A stretch of DNA of 64,000 nucleotides, from NCBI GenBank assembly GCA_028023455.1, contig JAQFVV010012508.1, forward strand, positions 865,877-929,876, written 5' to 3'. Position 1 is the first letter of the stretch. Each line of letters starts with the position of its first letter. This DNA is from Epiperipatus broadwayi. Its lineage: Eukaryota; Onychophora; Udeonychophora; Euonychophora; Peripatidae. A model generated the notes under the pieces. It saw only the letters and a list, made by a program, of their open reading frames with translations, ran no database searches and was not told the DNA's origin. Of the stretch, positions 24,647 through 36,900 are shown piece after piece. A program made the translations under genes and the position numbers.

Positions 24647-25824
24647 TACACCTGGGTCTCTTTTTACGTGGACTTATTTAACATGATTTTGAAGTTACGT
24701 GATTCATGTTTCACCGGAAGTCGAACTCCGATAATGCGATATTACTTTAAATAATAAATTTTGTGCACTTACGTTATATTGATAGTAATAGCAAATTATT
24801 GGAATTCGACTTTCATCTTAGTAATTTCAATATTTTCAGTGCTTTATAATAGTAAGATTTTATGCAATAATGAAATTAAAATCATGATTTACACATTTTA
24901 TGTATACACACATTAAATTTTACAAGATTATAATGTAAATTTGTTCAAACATTGTGCATGTTAATTTTGCATTTTAAATCACATTCTGTTTTTGCTTTTT
25001 AAAAAAGAACGTAATCAATTATTAATCATTTAGCGTCCACAAGTTTATTTTTAAAAGGTGAGTAATAGCAGTGGACACAATTAAATTTGACAATTAAAAA
25101 TTAAAATCTGATTTTTAATTGTAATTAACAATTTAAAAATTACTTACGGCGACTTGAAATTAATGTGATGTAAAACGAAATTTGATTTTTAAACGGAATT
25201 GAAAATTAAAAAATTAAAGACAAAAATAAGAATTTTTAGTTGTTAGTTTTAATTAAATTTTTCCCAGCAGTGGTGAATAAATGTCTTTTTATTATCATAA
25301 GTCTAAGTTCATAAACAATTAATAAAATCATCGTCTCAAAGATTAATTACTAATTACGTTGTCAACAGAAAACCATTAACACAATATGAGTGAACTTGGC
25401 GCTAGTTGTATTTCCTCTTGTGAAGAATCTATTTTTTTACCAGTTTGCAAATGAAACTGTTTATCAGCAAATAGCAATAATAATTAAAACGTGTATAAAA
25501 AAATGTAAATTACTGTACTGTAAATTATGCATAAAAATATATTATTTTGAATAAAATTAAATATTATATTTAAAAAAAGTTTGTTTTGTATCAATTTTTT
25601 TCAAATTTGAAATTTTTTATTAGTCATATTTTATTTCCTTGTTTTTTTTTTTGCGCAAATTTTAAAGTAAATTTTACATTGGTGCTTTGCTTTTACGAGA
25701 GTTTTGAAAAATCTCAGTCCGTATCCCCCCTTTTTCAAGGCAAGTTATGTCTATTTTTGCGCGATTTCATTTGTGCGTGTTTTCTGAGGAGCCTATCTAT
25801 CGCGTAAAACGAGACCCAGGTGTA
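24647..25824. mobile_element. Pogo/Tigger-like non-autonomous DNA transposon
   Basis: Outer sequences are near-perfect inverted repeats: the left end reads TATACACCTGGGTCTC then TTTTTACG, and the right end reverse-complemented reads the same with one mismatch. Both sides are flanked by TATGTA (24641-24646 and 25825-25830), consistent with a TA target duplication in a TATGTA context. The TIR-proximal sequence (TTTTTACGTGGA, then GTTACGTG) resembles the ends of pogo/Tigger-group Tc1/mariner elements. No transposase-like frame is present in the 1,178 bp, so it is non-autonomous. The superfamily call is an inference. Confidence 0.65.
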
Positions 25825-25977
25825 TATGTACTCATTTAACACTTTGGCTTAATATCATCAACGTTTCTGAACTCACAGTTTTGACAATAATCACTTCTGA
25901 TAAATACATTGATGGTTATTATGAATAATTTATTAAATTACAGATACGTATCCAAGCATTTATTGCATATATGTGTA

Positions 25978-26130
25978 GAGATGATAATCTGGACCAACTG
26001 ATGATTGCTGGTTTAGCATGAAATACAGATATTGGTGATTATTTATCTTTTTGACATATGTGTGTTCAAGTGTTAGAATGGAGAGTGGTGGATGGGGTGA
26101 AAGTCTGTGCTCATATACTCTATATATTAA
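25978..26130 (+). repeat. R1 repeat copy
   Basis: 'gataatctggaccaactgat', 'gattgctggtttagcatgaa' and 'attggtgattatttatcttt' match the other R1 copies. Confidence 0.75.
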
Positions 26131-26301
26131 ATTACAGATTATAACTAGCACATATATAAACTTTAAACCCCAATTAAAGATTAATATATCTAATTTAATT
26201 ATATATAAATACATGAAATAAATCAACTTCATTTTTTTCATGTGCAATATTTTTTAAGACAAATTAAAACTTCATCACACATTATCGAAATATAAGAATA
26301 A

Positions 26302-26400
26302 AGATGCCTGAAAATGACAAATACCCCCCAAAATGCACGTTTAATGCTGAACCAGCATTCATCAATTGACCCAAATCTTCATTGTCAGTTCAGTATTTAT
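26302..26400 (-). repeat. R1 repeat, inverted copy
   Basis: 'aatgctgaaccagcattcat' and 'caattgacccaaatcttcat' are the reverse complement of the R1 core. Confidence 0.7.
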
Positions 26401-26769
26401 AAAAACCAATTTACTGCACTTCATATATCAAACTTTGTATGCTCACAGGTTTTAATTTATATCTTAAAAATATCACATATGAAAAAAAGAGATATGCAGT
26501 TACCGTCTTTTAAATAAATCGTGTTAAAGATTTGCAGAGGTCCCTACTGTCATTTTTTCAGGCGCATATTCTTAAGGTTGTAGCCTTAATAAATATTACA
26601 TTAAGTAACGAGTATGCGCTTTATAAATATAATTATTTACAACGTGTTTATGTATATATATCAATGTTTTGAACATTTGAAAAAGAAAATATTATTTAGA
26701 ATTTTCTGAGCATACTTTTGACCGCTAAGCCCAGAATCATAGCTCTCATATATAATTAAGAACATATTT
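26401..26769. other. No gene; possible M3 remnant
   Basis: 'gcagaggtccctact' and 'cttaaggttgtagcctta' around 26536-26590 recall M3 sequence but are too short to be sure. Confidence 0.35.
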
Positions 26770-27115
26770 AAATCTTTAACTGGCTTTTAAAATTTATATC
26801 TGGGCTAAATATAATCTTTAGTTTAATAAATGATTAGTAATAACCATTAATGTAGTTACGTGATGTCTTTAGTACTAAAGTAATGAGTGCAGAAAGCTTG
26901 ACACTTGTAAATCAAAGTGTAAGAATTTGATATTGATAAATACTGATCAAAGGACTAAGATATGTGTAGCTAATTAAGATCTAGGCCAAGTGGCAACTAT
27001 TAGTTTAGCATGAAATATGCACCTTAAAGATCGTCGGTCCTTTTGAGATGTCTTTATTCATATGCTTCAAGAATGTGAAGTGGAATGGGCACCCTAATTT
27101 ATATCTCACATTTAT
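26770..27115 (+). repeat. R1 repeat, longest uninterrupted copy
   Basis: Contains both the 5' part ('atctgggctaaatataatct', 'gcagaaagcttgacacttgt') and the 3' part ('gatctaggccaagtggcaac', 'tagtttagcatgaaatatgc', 'gatgtctttattcatatg'), showing these belong to one element of at least about 340 bp. Confidence 0.65.
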
Positions 27116-27245
27116 ATATACATACAAACATAGAGGAGCCCATTAATATCTGCCTTTTCTATATCCACAATTTAAAAAAAAAAACGCGTTAAGTAAAAAA
27201 CTTAGAAATTAATAAAAAAGAAATTAAAAAAAAAATTTTTTTTTC

Positions 27246-27316
27246 ACGTTGACCGGGAAGCAAACCTGGGCCAGCTGCTTGGAAGGCAGCTGTGCTAACC
27301 ACTAGGCCACCAACGC
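27246..27316 (-). tRNA. tRNA-Gly(TCC)-like sequence, probably a pseudogene
   Basis: The minus strand reads GCGTTGGTGGCCTAGTGG, then GCTGC-CTTCCAA-GCAGC (anticodon TCC), then a T arm and the closing acceptor strand TCAACGT. The acceptor and anticodon stems pair. The T stem has an A/C mismatch and the B box is altered (GGTTTGC in place of GGTTCGA). A T9 tract follows within about 10 bases of its 3' end. The decay suggests a pseudogene or SINE head. Confidence 0.6.
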
Positions 27317-27436
27317 TTGACAAGAAATTTTAAAATTGTCTTAATTTTTTAGTTCATGTGCAAATGTTCTGTATACAAATCTATATATATATATATGTGT
27401 GTGTGTGTTAAAAGTACATATAACGTAGTTTATTAT

Positions 27437-27510
27437 TATCAACAAATACCCTGTGCATTTTGGCACAGTTGGTAGGATGTCCGATTTAAAATCGGGAGCC
27501 CTAGTAACGA
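27437..27510 (+). tRNA. tRNA-like pseudogene (Leu/Lys-like)
   Basis: 'tggcacagttggtaggatg' looks like a D arm and TCCGA-TTTAAAA-TCGGG an anticodon arm, which would read TAA. The T arm and acceptor stem are poor. A T-run follows about 50 bases downstream. Possibly a tRNA-derived SINE head. Confidence 0.35.
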
Positions 27511-27927
27511 TTCTGGCGCTTGAACTCCTTAGGAACTCCTGAGCAATAATGCCCTATGCCTTTTTTTTTTTTTTATTAAAACAACAAATTTTAGTAATAG
27601 CCATACACGACTGCATTTAAATAAATGCTACGGACGTAGAAAAACTATCACTTGTGTGTGTACATGAATATATGTATGCATTTGTTATACTGGTGAAATA
27701 ACATAAATCTAAAAAGACCATTAAGAATTGCATTTACTATTTTAATTCAAACTTTATTCATGCTAGGTAAAGGTTGCCAAGCTATCAACTTCTTCAAAAA
27801 GTTCAAGATTTCTGTTACTGTGAAGGTAGTTTCAAACAGGATTTTATGAGGTAACTTTCTACATTCCTTGTGTCAATAAAAATGTTGGCCATATAAATTA
27901 AGATTTTTATGTCTGTAGATCTAAAAT
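27511..27927. other. No gene seen; unique left flank of the satellite
   Basis: AT-rich DNA without supported features up to the adapter-like junction. Confidence 0.5.
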
Positions 27928-27940
27928 GCTCTTCCGATCT
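27928..27940 (+). other. 13-bp exact match to a sequencing-adapter end
   Basis: GCTCTTCCGATCT is the 3' end of the common Illumina adapters. It sits exactly between the last unique base and the first satellite base, so the junction is probably an assembly artefact. Confidence 0.75.
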
Positions 27941-30900
27941 AAACCAGTAAAAAAATTCATTCAAAATATAGTACTGTACACCAGCATGGTCTTAGCGGGT
28001 TTTAAGCTTGGAAATACAGCCAAATTACACATTCCTAAAAATTGATGAATTTGAATACTTTAACATTGCAGTTCAGTATAATTTAGCTAATTCTACCGAA
28101 ATATGACAAAATCAGTGAAAAAATTCATTAAAAATATATTACTGTATACCAGCATGTTCATAGCGCGTTTTAAGCTTGGAAATACAGCCAGGTGACAAAT
28201 TCATAAAAATTGATGAATTTAAATACTTTAACATTGCAGTTCAGTACAATTAATATAATTCTACCGAAATATGACAAAATCAGTGAAAAAATTCATTAAA
28301 AATATATTACTGTATACCAGCATGTTCATAGCGCGTTTTAAGCTTGGAAATACAGCCAGGTGACAAATTATTAAAAATTGATGAATTTAAATACTTTAAC
28401 AATGCAGTTCAGTATAATTTAGCTAATTCTACCGAAATATGACAAAATCAGTGAAAAAATTCATTAAAAATATATTACTGTATACCAGCATGTTCATAGC
28501 GCGTTTTAAGCTTGGAAATGAAGCCTGGTTACAAATTTTTAAAAATTGATGAATTTGAATACTTTAACATTGCAGTTCAGTATAATTTAGCTAATTTTAC
28601 CTAAATATGACAAAACCAGTAAAAAAATTCATTCAAAATATAGTACTGTACACCAGCATGGTCTTAGCGGGTTTTAAGCTTGGAAATACAGCCAAATTAC
28701 ACATTCCTAAAAATTGATGAATTTGAATACTTTAACATTGCAGTTCAGTATAATTTAGCTAATTCTATCGAAATATGACCAAATCAGTGAAAAAATTCAT
28801 TAAAAATATATTACTGTATACCAGCATGTTCATAGCGCGTTTTAAGCTTGGAAATGAAGCCTGGTTACAAATTTTTAAAAATTGATGAATTTGAATACTT
28901 TAACATTGCAGTTCAGTATAATTTAGCTAATTTTACCTAAATATGACAAAACCAGTAAAAAAATTCATTCAAAATATAGTACTGTACACCAGCATGGTCT
29001 TAGCGGGATTTAAGCTTGGAAATACAGCCAATTTACACATTCCTAAAAATTGATGAATTTGAATACTTTAACATTGCAGTTCAGTATAATTTAGCTAATT
29101 CTATCGAAATTTGACCAAATCAGTGAAAAAATTCATTAAAAATATATTACTGTATACCAGCATGTTCATAGCGCGTTTTAAGCTTGGAAATGAAGCCTGG
29201 TTACAAATTTTTAAAAATTGATGAATTTGAATACTTTAACATTGCAGTTCAGTATAATTTAGCTAATTCTACCGAAATATGACAAAATCAGTGAAAAAAT
29301 TCATTAAAAATATATTACTGTATACCAGCATGTTCATAGCGCGTTTTAAGCTTGGAAATACAGCCTGGTTACAAATTTTTAAAAATTGATGAATTTGAAT
29401 ACTTTAACATTGTAGTTCAGTATAATTTAGCTAATTCTACCTAAATATGACAAAACCAGTAAAAAAATTCATTTAAAATATAGTATTGTACACCAGCATA
29501 TTCAAAGCTTGTTTTAAGCTTGGAAATACAGCCAGGTGACAAATTAATAAAAATTGATGAATTTGAATACTTTAACATTGCAGTTCAGGATAATTTAGAT
29601 AATTCTACCGAAATATGACAAAATCAGTGAAAAAATTTATTAAAAATATATTACTGTATACCAGCATGTTCATAGCGCGTTTTAAGCTTGGAAACGAAGC
29701 CTGGTTACAAATTTTTAAAAATTGATGAATTTGAATACTTTAACATTGCAGTTCAGTATAATTTAGCTAATTTTACCTAAATATGACAAAACCAGTAAAA
29801 AAATTCATTCAAAATATAGTACTGTACACCAGCATGGTCTTAGCGGGTTTTAAGCTTGGAAATACAGCCAAATTACACATTCCTAAAAATTGATGAATTT
29901 GAATACTTTAACATTGCAGTTCAGTATAATTTAGCTAATTCTATCGAAATATGACCAAATCAGTGAAAAAATTCATTAAAAATATATTACTGTATACCAG
30001 CATGTTCATAGCGCGTTTTAAGCTTGGAAACGAAGCCTGGTTACAAATTTTTAAAAATTGATGAATTTGAATACTTTAACATTGCAGTTCAGTATAATTT
30101 AGCTAATTTTACCTAAATATGACAAAACCAGTAAAAAAATTCATTCAAAATATAGTACTGTACACCAGCATGTTCTTAGCGGGTTTTAAGCTTGGAAATA
30201 CAGCCAAATTACACATTCCTAAAAATTGATGAATTTGAATACTTTAACATTGCAGTTCAGTATAATTTAGCTAATTCTATCGAAATATGACCAAATCAGT
30301 GAAAAAATTCATTAAAAATATATTACTGTATACCAGCATGTTCATAGCGCGTTTTAAGCTTGGAAATACAGCCAGGTGACAAATTCATAAAAATTGATGA
30401 ATTTAAATACTTTAACATTGCAGTTCAGTACAATTAATATAATTCTACCGAAATATGACAAAATCAGTGAAAAAATTCATTAAAAATATATTACTGTATA
30501 CCAGCATGTTCATAGCGCGTTTTAAGCTTGGAAATACAGCCAGGTGACAAATTATTAAAAATTGATGAATTTGAATACTTTAACATTGCAGTTCAGTATA
30601 ATTTAGCTAATTCTACCTAAATATGACAAAACCAGTAAAAAAATTCATTAAAAATATATTACTGTATACCAGCATGTTCATAGCGCGTTTTAAGCTTGGA
30701 AATACAGCCAAATTACAAATTCCTAAAAATTGATGAATTTGAATACTTTAACATTGCAGTTCAGTATAATTTAGCTAATTCTATCGAAATATGACCAAAT
30801 CAGTGAAAAAATTCATTAAAAATATATTACTGTATACCAGCATGTTCATAGCGTGTTTTAAGCTTGGAAATACAGCCAGGTGACAAATTCATAAAAATTG

Positions 30901-33900
30901 ATGAATTTGAATACTTTAACATTGCAGTTCAGTATAATTTAGCTAATTTTACCTAAATATGACAAAACCAGTAAAAAAATTCATTCAAAATATAGTACTG
31001 TACACCAGCATGGTCTTAGCGGGTTTTAAGCTTGGAAATACAGCCAAATTACACATTCCTAAAAATTGATGAATTTGAATACTTTAACATTGCAGTTCAG
31101 TATAATTTAGCTAATTTTACCTAAATATGACAAAACCAGTAAAAAAATTCATTCAAAATATAGTACTGTATACCAGCATGTTCATAGCGCGTTTTAAGCT
31201 TGGAAATACAGCCAGGTGACAAATTCATAAAAATTGATGAATTTAAATACTTTAACATTGCAGTTCAGTACAATTAATATAATTCTACCGAAATATGACA
31301 AAATCAGTGAAAAAATTCATTAAAAATATATTACTGTATACCAGCATGTTCATAGCGCGTTTTAAGCTTGGAAATACAGCCAGGTGACAAATTATTAAAA
31401 ATTGATGAATTTAAATACTTTAACATTGCAGTTCAGTATAATTTAGCTAATTCTACCGAAATATGACAAAATCAGTGAAAAAATTCATTAAAAATATATT
31501 ACTGTATACCAGCATGTTCATAGCGCGTTTTAAGCTTGGAAATGAAGCCTGGTTACAAATTTTTAAAAATTGATGAATTTGAATACTTTAACATTGCAGT
31601 TCAGTATAATTTAGCTAATTTTACCTAAATATGACAAAACCAGTAAAAAAATTCATTCAAAATATAGTACTGTACACCAGCATGGTCTTAGCGGGTTTTA
31701 AGCTTGGAAATACAGCCAATTTACACATTCCTAAAAATTGATGAATTTGAATACTTTAACATTGCAGTTCAGTATAATTTAGCTAATTCTATCGAAATTT
31801 GACCAAATCAGTGAAAAAATTCATTAAAAATATATTACTGTATACCAGCATGTTCATAGCGCTTTTTAAGCTTGGAAATGAAGCCTGGTTACAAATTTTT
31901 AAAAATTGATGAATTTGAATACTTTAACATTGCAGTTCAGTATAATTTAGCTAATTCTACCGAAATATGACAAAATCAGTGAAAAAATTCATTAAAAATA
32001 TATTACTGTATACCAGCATGTTCATAGCGCGTTTTAAGCTTGGAAATGAAGCCTGGTTACAAATTTTTAAAAATTGATGAATTTGAATACTTTAACATTG
32101 CAGTTCAGTATAATTTAGCTAATTCTACCTAAATATGACAAAACCAGTAAAAAAATTCATTCAAAATATAGTACTGTACAACAGCATGGTCTTAGCGGGT
32201 TTTAAGCTTGGAAATACAGCCAAATTACACATTCCTAAAAATTGATGAATTTGAATACTTTAACATTGCAGTTCAGTATAATTTAGCTAATTCTACCTAA
32301 ATATGACAAAACCAGTAAAAAAATTCATTCAAAATATAGTACTGTACACCAGCATGTTCTTAGCGGGTTTTAAGCTTGGAAATACAGCCAAATTACACAT
32401 TCCTAAAAATTGATGAATTTGAATACTTTAACATTGCAGTTCAGTATAATTTAGCTAATTCTATCGAAATATGACAAAATCAGTGAAAAAATTCATTAAA
32501 AATATATTACTGTATACCAGCATGTTCATAGCGCGTTTTAAGCTTGGAAATACAGCCAGGTGACAAATTCATAAAAATTGATGAATTTAAATACTTTAAC
32601 ATTGCAGTTCAGTACAATTAATATAATTCTACCGAAATATGACAAAATCAGTGAAAAAATTCATTAAAAATATATTACTGTATACCAGCATGTTCATAGC
32701 GCGTTTTAAGCTTGGAAATACAGCCAGGTGACAAATTATTAAAAATTGATGAATTTAAATACTTTAACAATGCAGTTCAGTATAATTAAGCTAATTCTAC
32801 CGAAATATGACAAAATCAGTGAAAAAATTTATTAAAAATATATTACTGTATACCAGCATGTTCATAGCGCGTTTTAAGCTTGGAAATACAGCCTGGTTAC
32901 AAATTTTTAAAAATTGATGAATTTGAATACTTTAACATTGCAGTTCAGTATAATTTAGCTAATTTTACCTAAATATGACAAAACCAGTAAAAAAATTCAT
33001 TCAAAATATAGTACTGTACACCAGCATGGTCTTAGCGGGTTTTAAGCTTGGAAATACAGCCAATTTACACATTCCTAAAAATTGATGAATTTGAATACTT
33101 TAACATTGCAGTTCAGTATAATTTAGCTAATTCTATCGAAATTTGACCAAATCAGTGAAAAAATTCATTAAAAATATATTACTGTATACCAGCATGTTCA
33201 TAGCGCGTTTTAAGCTTGGAAATGAAGCCTGGTTACAAATTTTTAAAAATTGATGAATTTGAATACTTTAACATTGCAGTTCAGTATAATTTAGCTAATT
33301 CTACCGAAATATGACAAAATCAGTGAAAAAATTCATTAAAAATATATTACTGTATACCAGCATGTTCATAGCGCGTTTTAAGCTTGGAAATACAGCCTGG
33401 TTACAAATTTTTAAAAATTGATGAATTTGAATACTTTAACATTGCAGTTCAGTATAATTTAGCTAATTCTACCTAAATATGACAAAACCAGTAAAAAAAT
33501 TCATTCAAAATATAGTACTGTACACCAGCATGTTCTTAGCGGGTTTTAAGCTTGGAAATACAGCCAAATTACACATTCCTAAAAATTGATGAATTTGAAT
33601 ACTTTAACATTGCAGTTCAGTATAATTTAGCTAATTCTACCTAAATATGACAAAACCAGTAAAAAAATTCATTCAAAATATAGTACTGTATACCAGCATG
33701 TTCATAGCGCGTTTTAAGCTTGGAAATACAGCCAGGTTACAAATTCCTAAAAATTGATGAATTTGAATACTTTAACATTGCAGTTCAGTATAATTTAGCT
33801 AATTCTATCGAAATATGACAAAATCAGTGAAAAAATTCATTAAAAATATATTACTGTATACCAGCATGTTCATAGCGCGTTTTAAGCTTGGAAATACAGC

Positions 33901-36900
33901 CAGGTGACAAATTAATAAAAATTGATGAATTTAAATACTTTAACATTGCAGTTCAGTACAATTAATATAATTCTACCGAAATATGACAAAATCAGTGAAA
34001 AAATTTATTAAAAATATATTTCTGTTTACCACCATGTTCTGAAATACCTGGTTACAAATTTTTAAAAATTGATGAATTTGAATACTTTAACATTGTAGTT
34101 CAGTATAATTTAGCTAATTCTACCTAAATATGACAAAACCAGTAAAAAAATTCATTCAAAATATAGTACTGTACACCAGCATGTTCTTAGCGGGTTTTAA
34201 GCTTGGAAATACAGCCAAATTACACATTCCTAAAAATTGATGAATTTGAATACTTTAACATTGCAGTTCAGTATAATTTAGCTAATTCTACCGAAATATG
34301 ACAAAATCAGTGAAAAAATTCATTAAAAATATATTACTGTATACCAGCATGTTCTTAGCGGGTTTTAAGCTTGGAAATACAGCCAAATTACACACTCCTA
34401 AAAATTGATGAATTTGAATACTTTAACATTGCAGTTCAGTATAATTTAGCTAATTCTATCGAAATATGACCAAATCAGTGAAAAAAATCATTAAAAATAT
34501 ATTACTGTATACCAGCATGTTCATAGCGCGTTTTAAGCTTGGAAATACAGCCTGGTTACAAATTTTTAAAAATTGATGAATTTGAATACTTTAACATTGC
34601 AGTTCAGTATAATTTAGCTAATTCTACCGAAATATGACAAAATCAGTGAAAAAATTCATTAAAAATATATTACTGTATACCAGCATGTTCATAGCGCGTT
34701 TTAAGCTTGGAAATGAAGCCTGGTTACAAATTTTTAAAAATTGATGAATTTGAATACTTTAACATTGCAGTTCAGTATAATTTAGCTAATTTTACCTAAA
34801 TATGACAAAACCAGTAAAAAAATTCATTCAAAATATAGTACTGTACACCAGCATGTTCTTAGCGGGTTTTAAGCTTGGAAATACAGCCAATTTACACATT
34901 CCTAAAAATTGATGAATTTGAATACTTTAACATTGCAGTTCAGTATAATTTAGCTAATTCTATCGAAATATGACCAAATCAGTGAAAAAATTCATTAAAA
35001 ATATATTACTGTATACCAGCATGTTCATAGCGCGTTTTAAGCTTGGAAATAAAGCCTGGTTACAAATTTTTAAAAATTGATGAATTTGAATACTTTAACA
35101 TTGCAGTTCAGTATAATTTAGCTAATTTTACCTAAATATGACAAAACCAGTAAAAAAATTCATTCAAAATATAGTACTGTACACCAGCATGTTCTTAGCG
35201 GGTTTTAAGCTTGGAAATACAGCCAAATTACACATTCCTAAAAATTGATGAATTTGAATACTTTAACATTGCAGTTCAGTATAATTTAGCTAATTCTATC
35301 GAAATATGACAAAATCAGTGAAAAAATTCATTAAAAATATATTACTGTATACCAGCATGTTCATAGCGCGTTTTAAGCTTGGAAATACAGCCAGGTGACA
35401 AATTCATAAAAATTGATGAATTTAAATACTTTAACATTGCAGTTCAGTACAATTAATATAATTCTACCGAAATATGACAAAATCAGTGAAAAAATTCATT
35501 AAAAATATATTACTGTATACCAGCATGTTCATAGCGCGTTTTAAGCTTGGAAATACAGCCAGGTGACAAATTATTAAAAATTGATGAATTTAAATACTTT
35601 AACAATGCAGTTCAGTATAATTAAGCTAATTCTACCGAAATATGACAAAATCAGTGAAAAAATTCATTAAAAATATATTACTGTATACCAGCATGTTCAT
35701 AGCGCGTTTTAAGCTTGGAAATGAAGCCTGGTTACAAATTTTTAAAAATTGATGAATTTGAATACTTTAACATTGCAGTTCAGTATAATTTAGCTAATTT
35801 TACCTAAATATGACAAAACCAGTAAAAAAATTCATTCAAAATATAGTACTGTACACCAGCATGGTCTTAGCGGGTTTTAAGCTTGGAAATACAGCCAAAT
35901 TACACATTCCTAAAAATTGATGAATTTGAATACTTTAACATTGCAGTTCAGTATAATTTAGCTAATTCTATCGAAATATGACCAAATCAGTGAAAAAATT
36001 CATTAAAAATATATTACTGTATACCAGCATGTTCATAGCGCGTTTTAAGCTTGGAAATACAGCCTGGTTACAAATTTTTAAAAATTGATGAATTTGAATA
36101 CTTTAACATTGCAGTTCAGTATAATTTAGCTAATTCTACCTAAATATGACAAAACCAGTAAAAAAATTCATTCAAAATATAGTACTGTACACCAGCATGT
36201 TCTTAGCGGGTTTTAAGCTTGGAAATACAGCCAAATTACACATTCCTAAAAATTGATGAATTTGAATACTTTAACATTGCAGTTCAGTATAATTTAGCTA
36301 ATTCTATCGAAATTTGACCAAATCAGTGAAAAAATTCATTAAAAATATATTACTGTATACCAGCATGTTCATAGCGCGTTTTAAGCTTGGAAATACAGCC
36401 AGGTTACAAATTTTTAAAAATTGATGAATTTGAATACTTTAACATTGCAGTTCAGTATAATTTAGCTAATTCTACCGAAATATGACAAAATCAGTGAAAA
36501 AATTCATTAAAAATATATTACTGTATACCAGCATGTTCATAGCGCGTTTTAAGCTTGGAAATACAGCCTGGTTACAAATTTTTAAAAATTGATGAATTTG
36601 AATACTTTAACATTGTAGTTCAGTATAATTTAGCTAATTCTACCTAAATATGACAAAACCAGTAAAAAAATTCATTTAAAATATAGTATTGTACACCAGC
36701 ATATTCAAAGCTTGTTTTAAGCTTGGAAATACAGCCAGGTGACAAATTAATAAAAATTGATGAATTTGAATACTTTAACATTGCAGTTCAGTATAATTTA
36801 GCTAATTCTACCGAAATATGACAAAATCAGTGAAAAAATTTATTAAAAATATATTACTGTATACCAGCATGTTCATAGCGCGTTTTAAGCTTGGAAATAA

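Noticed and set aside
27246-27316. Functional tRNA-Gly gene
   Set aside because: B-box change and T-stem mismatch make function unlikely, though the anticodon and acceptor stems pair.
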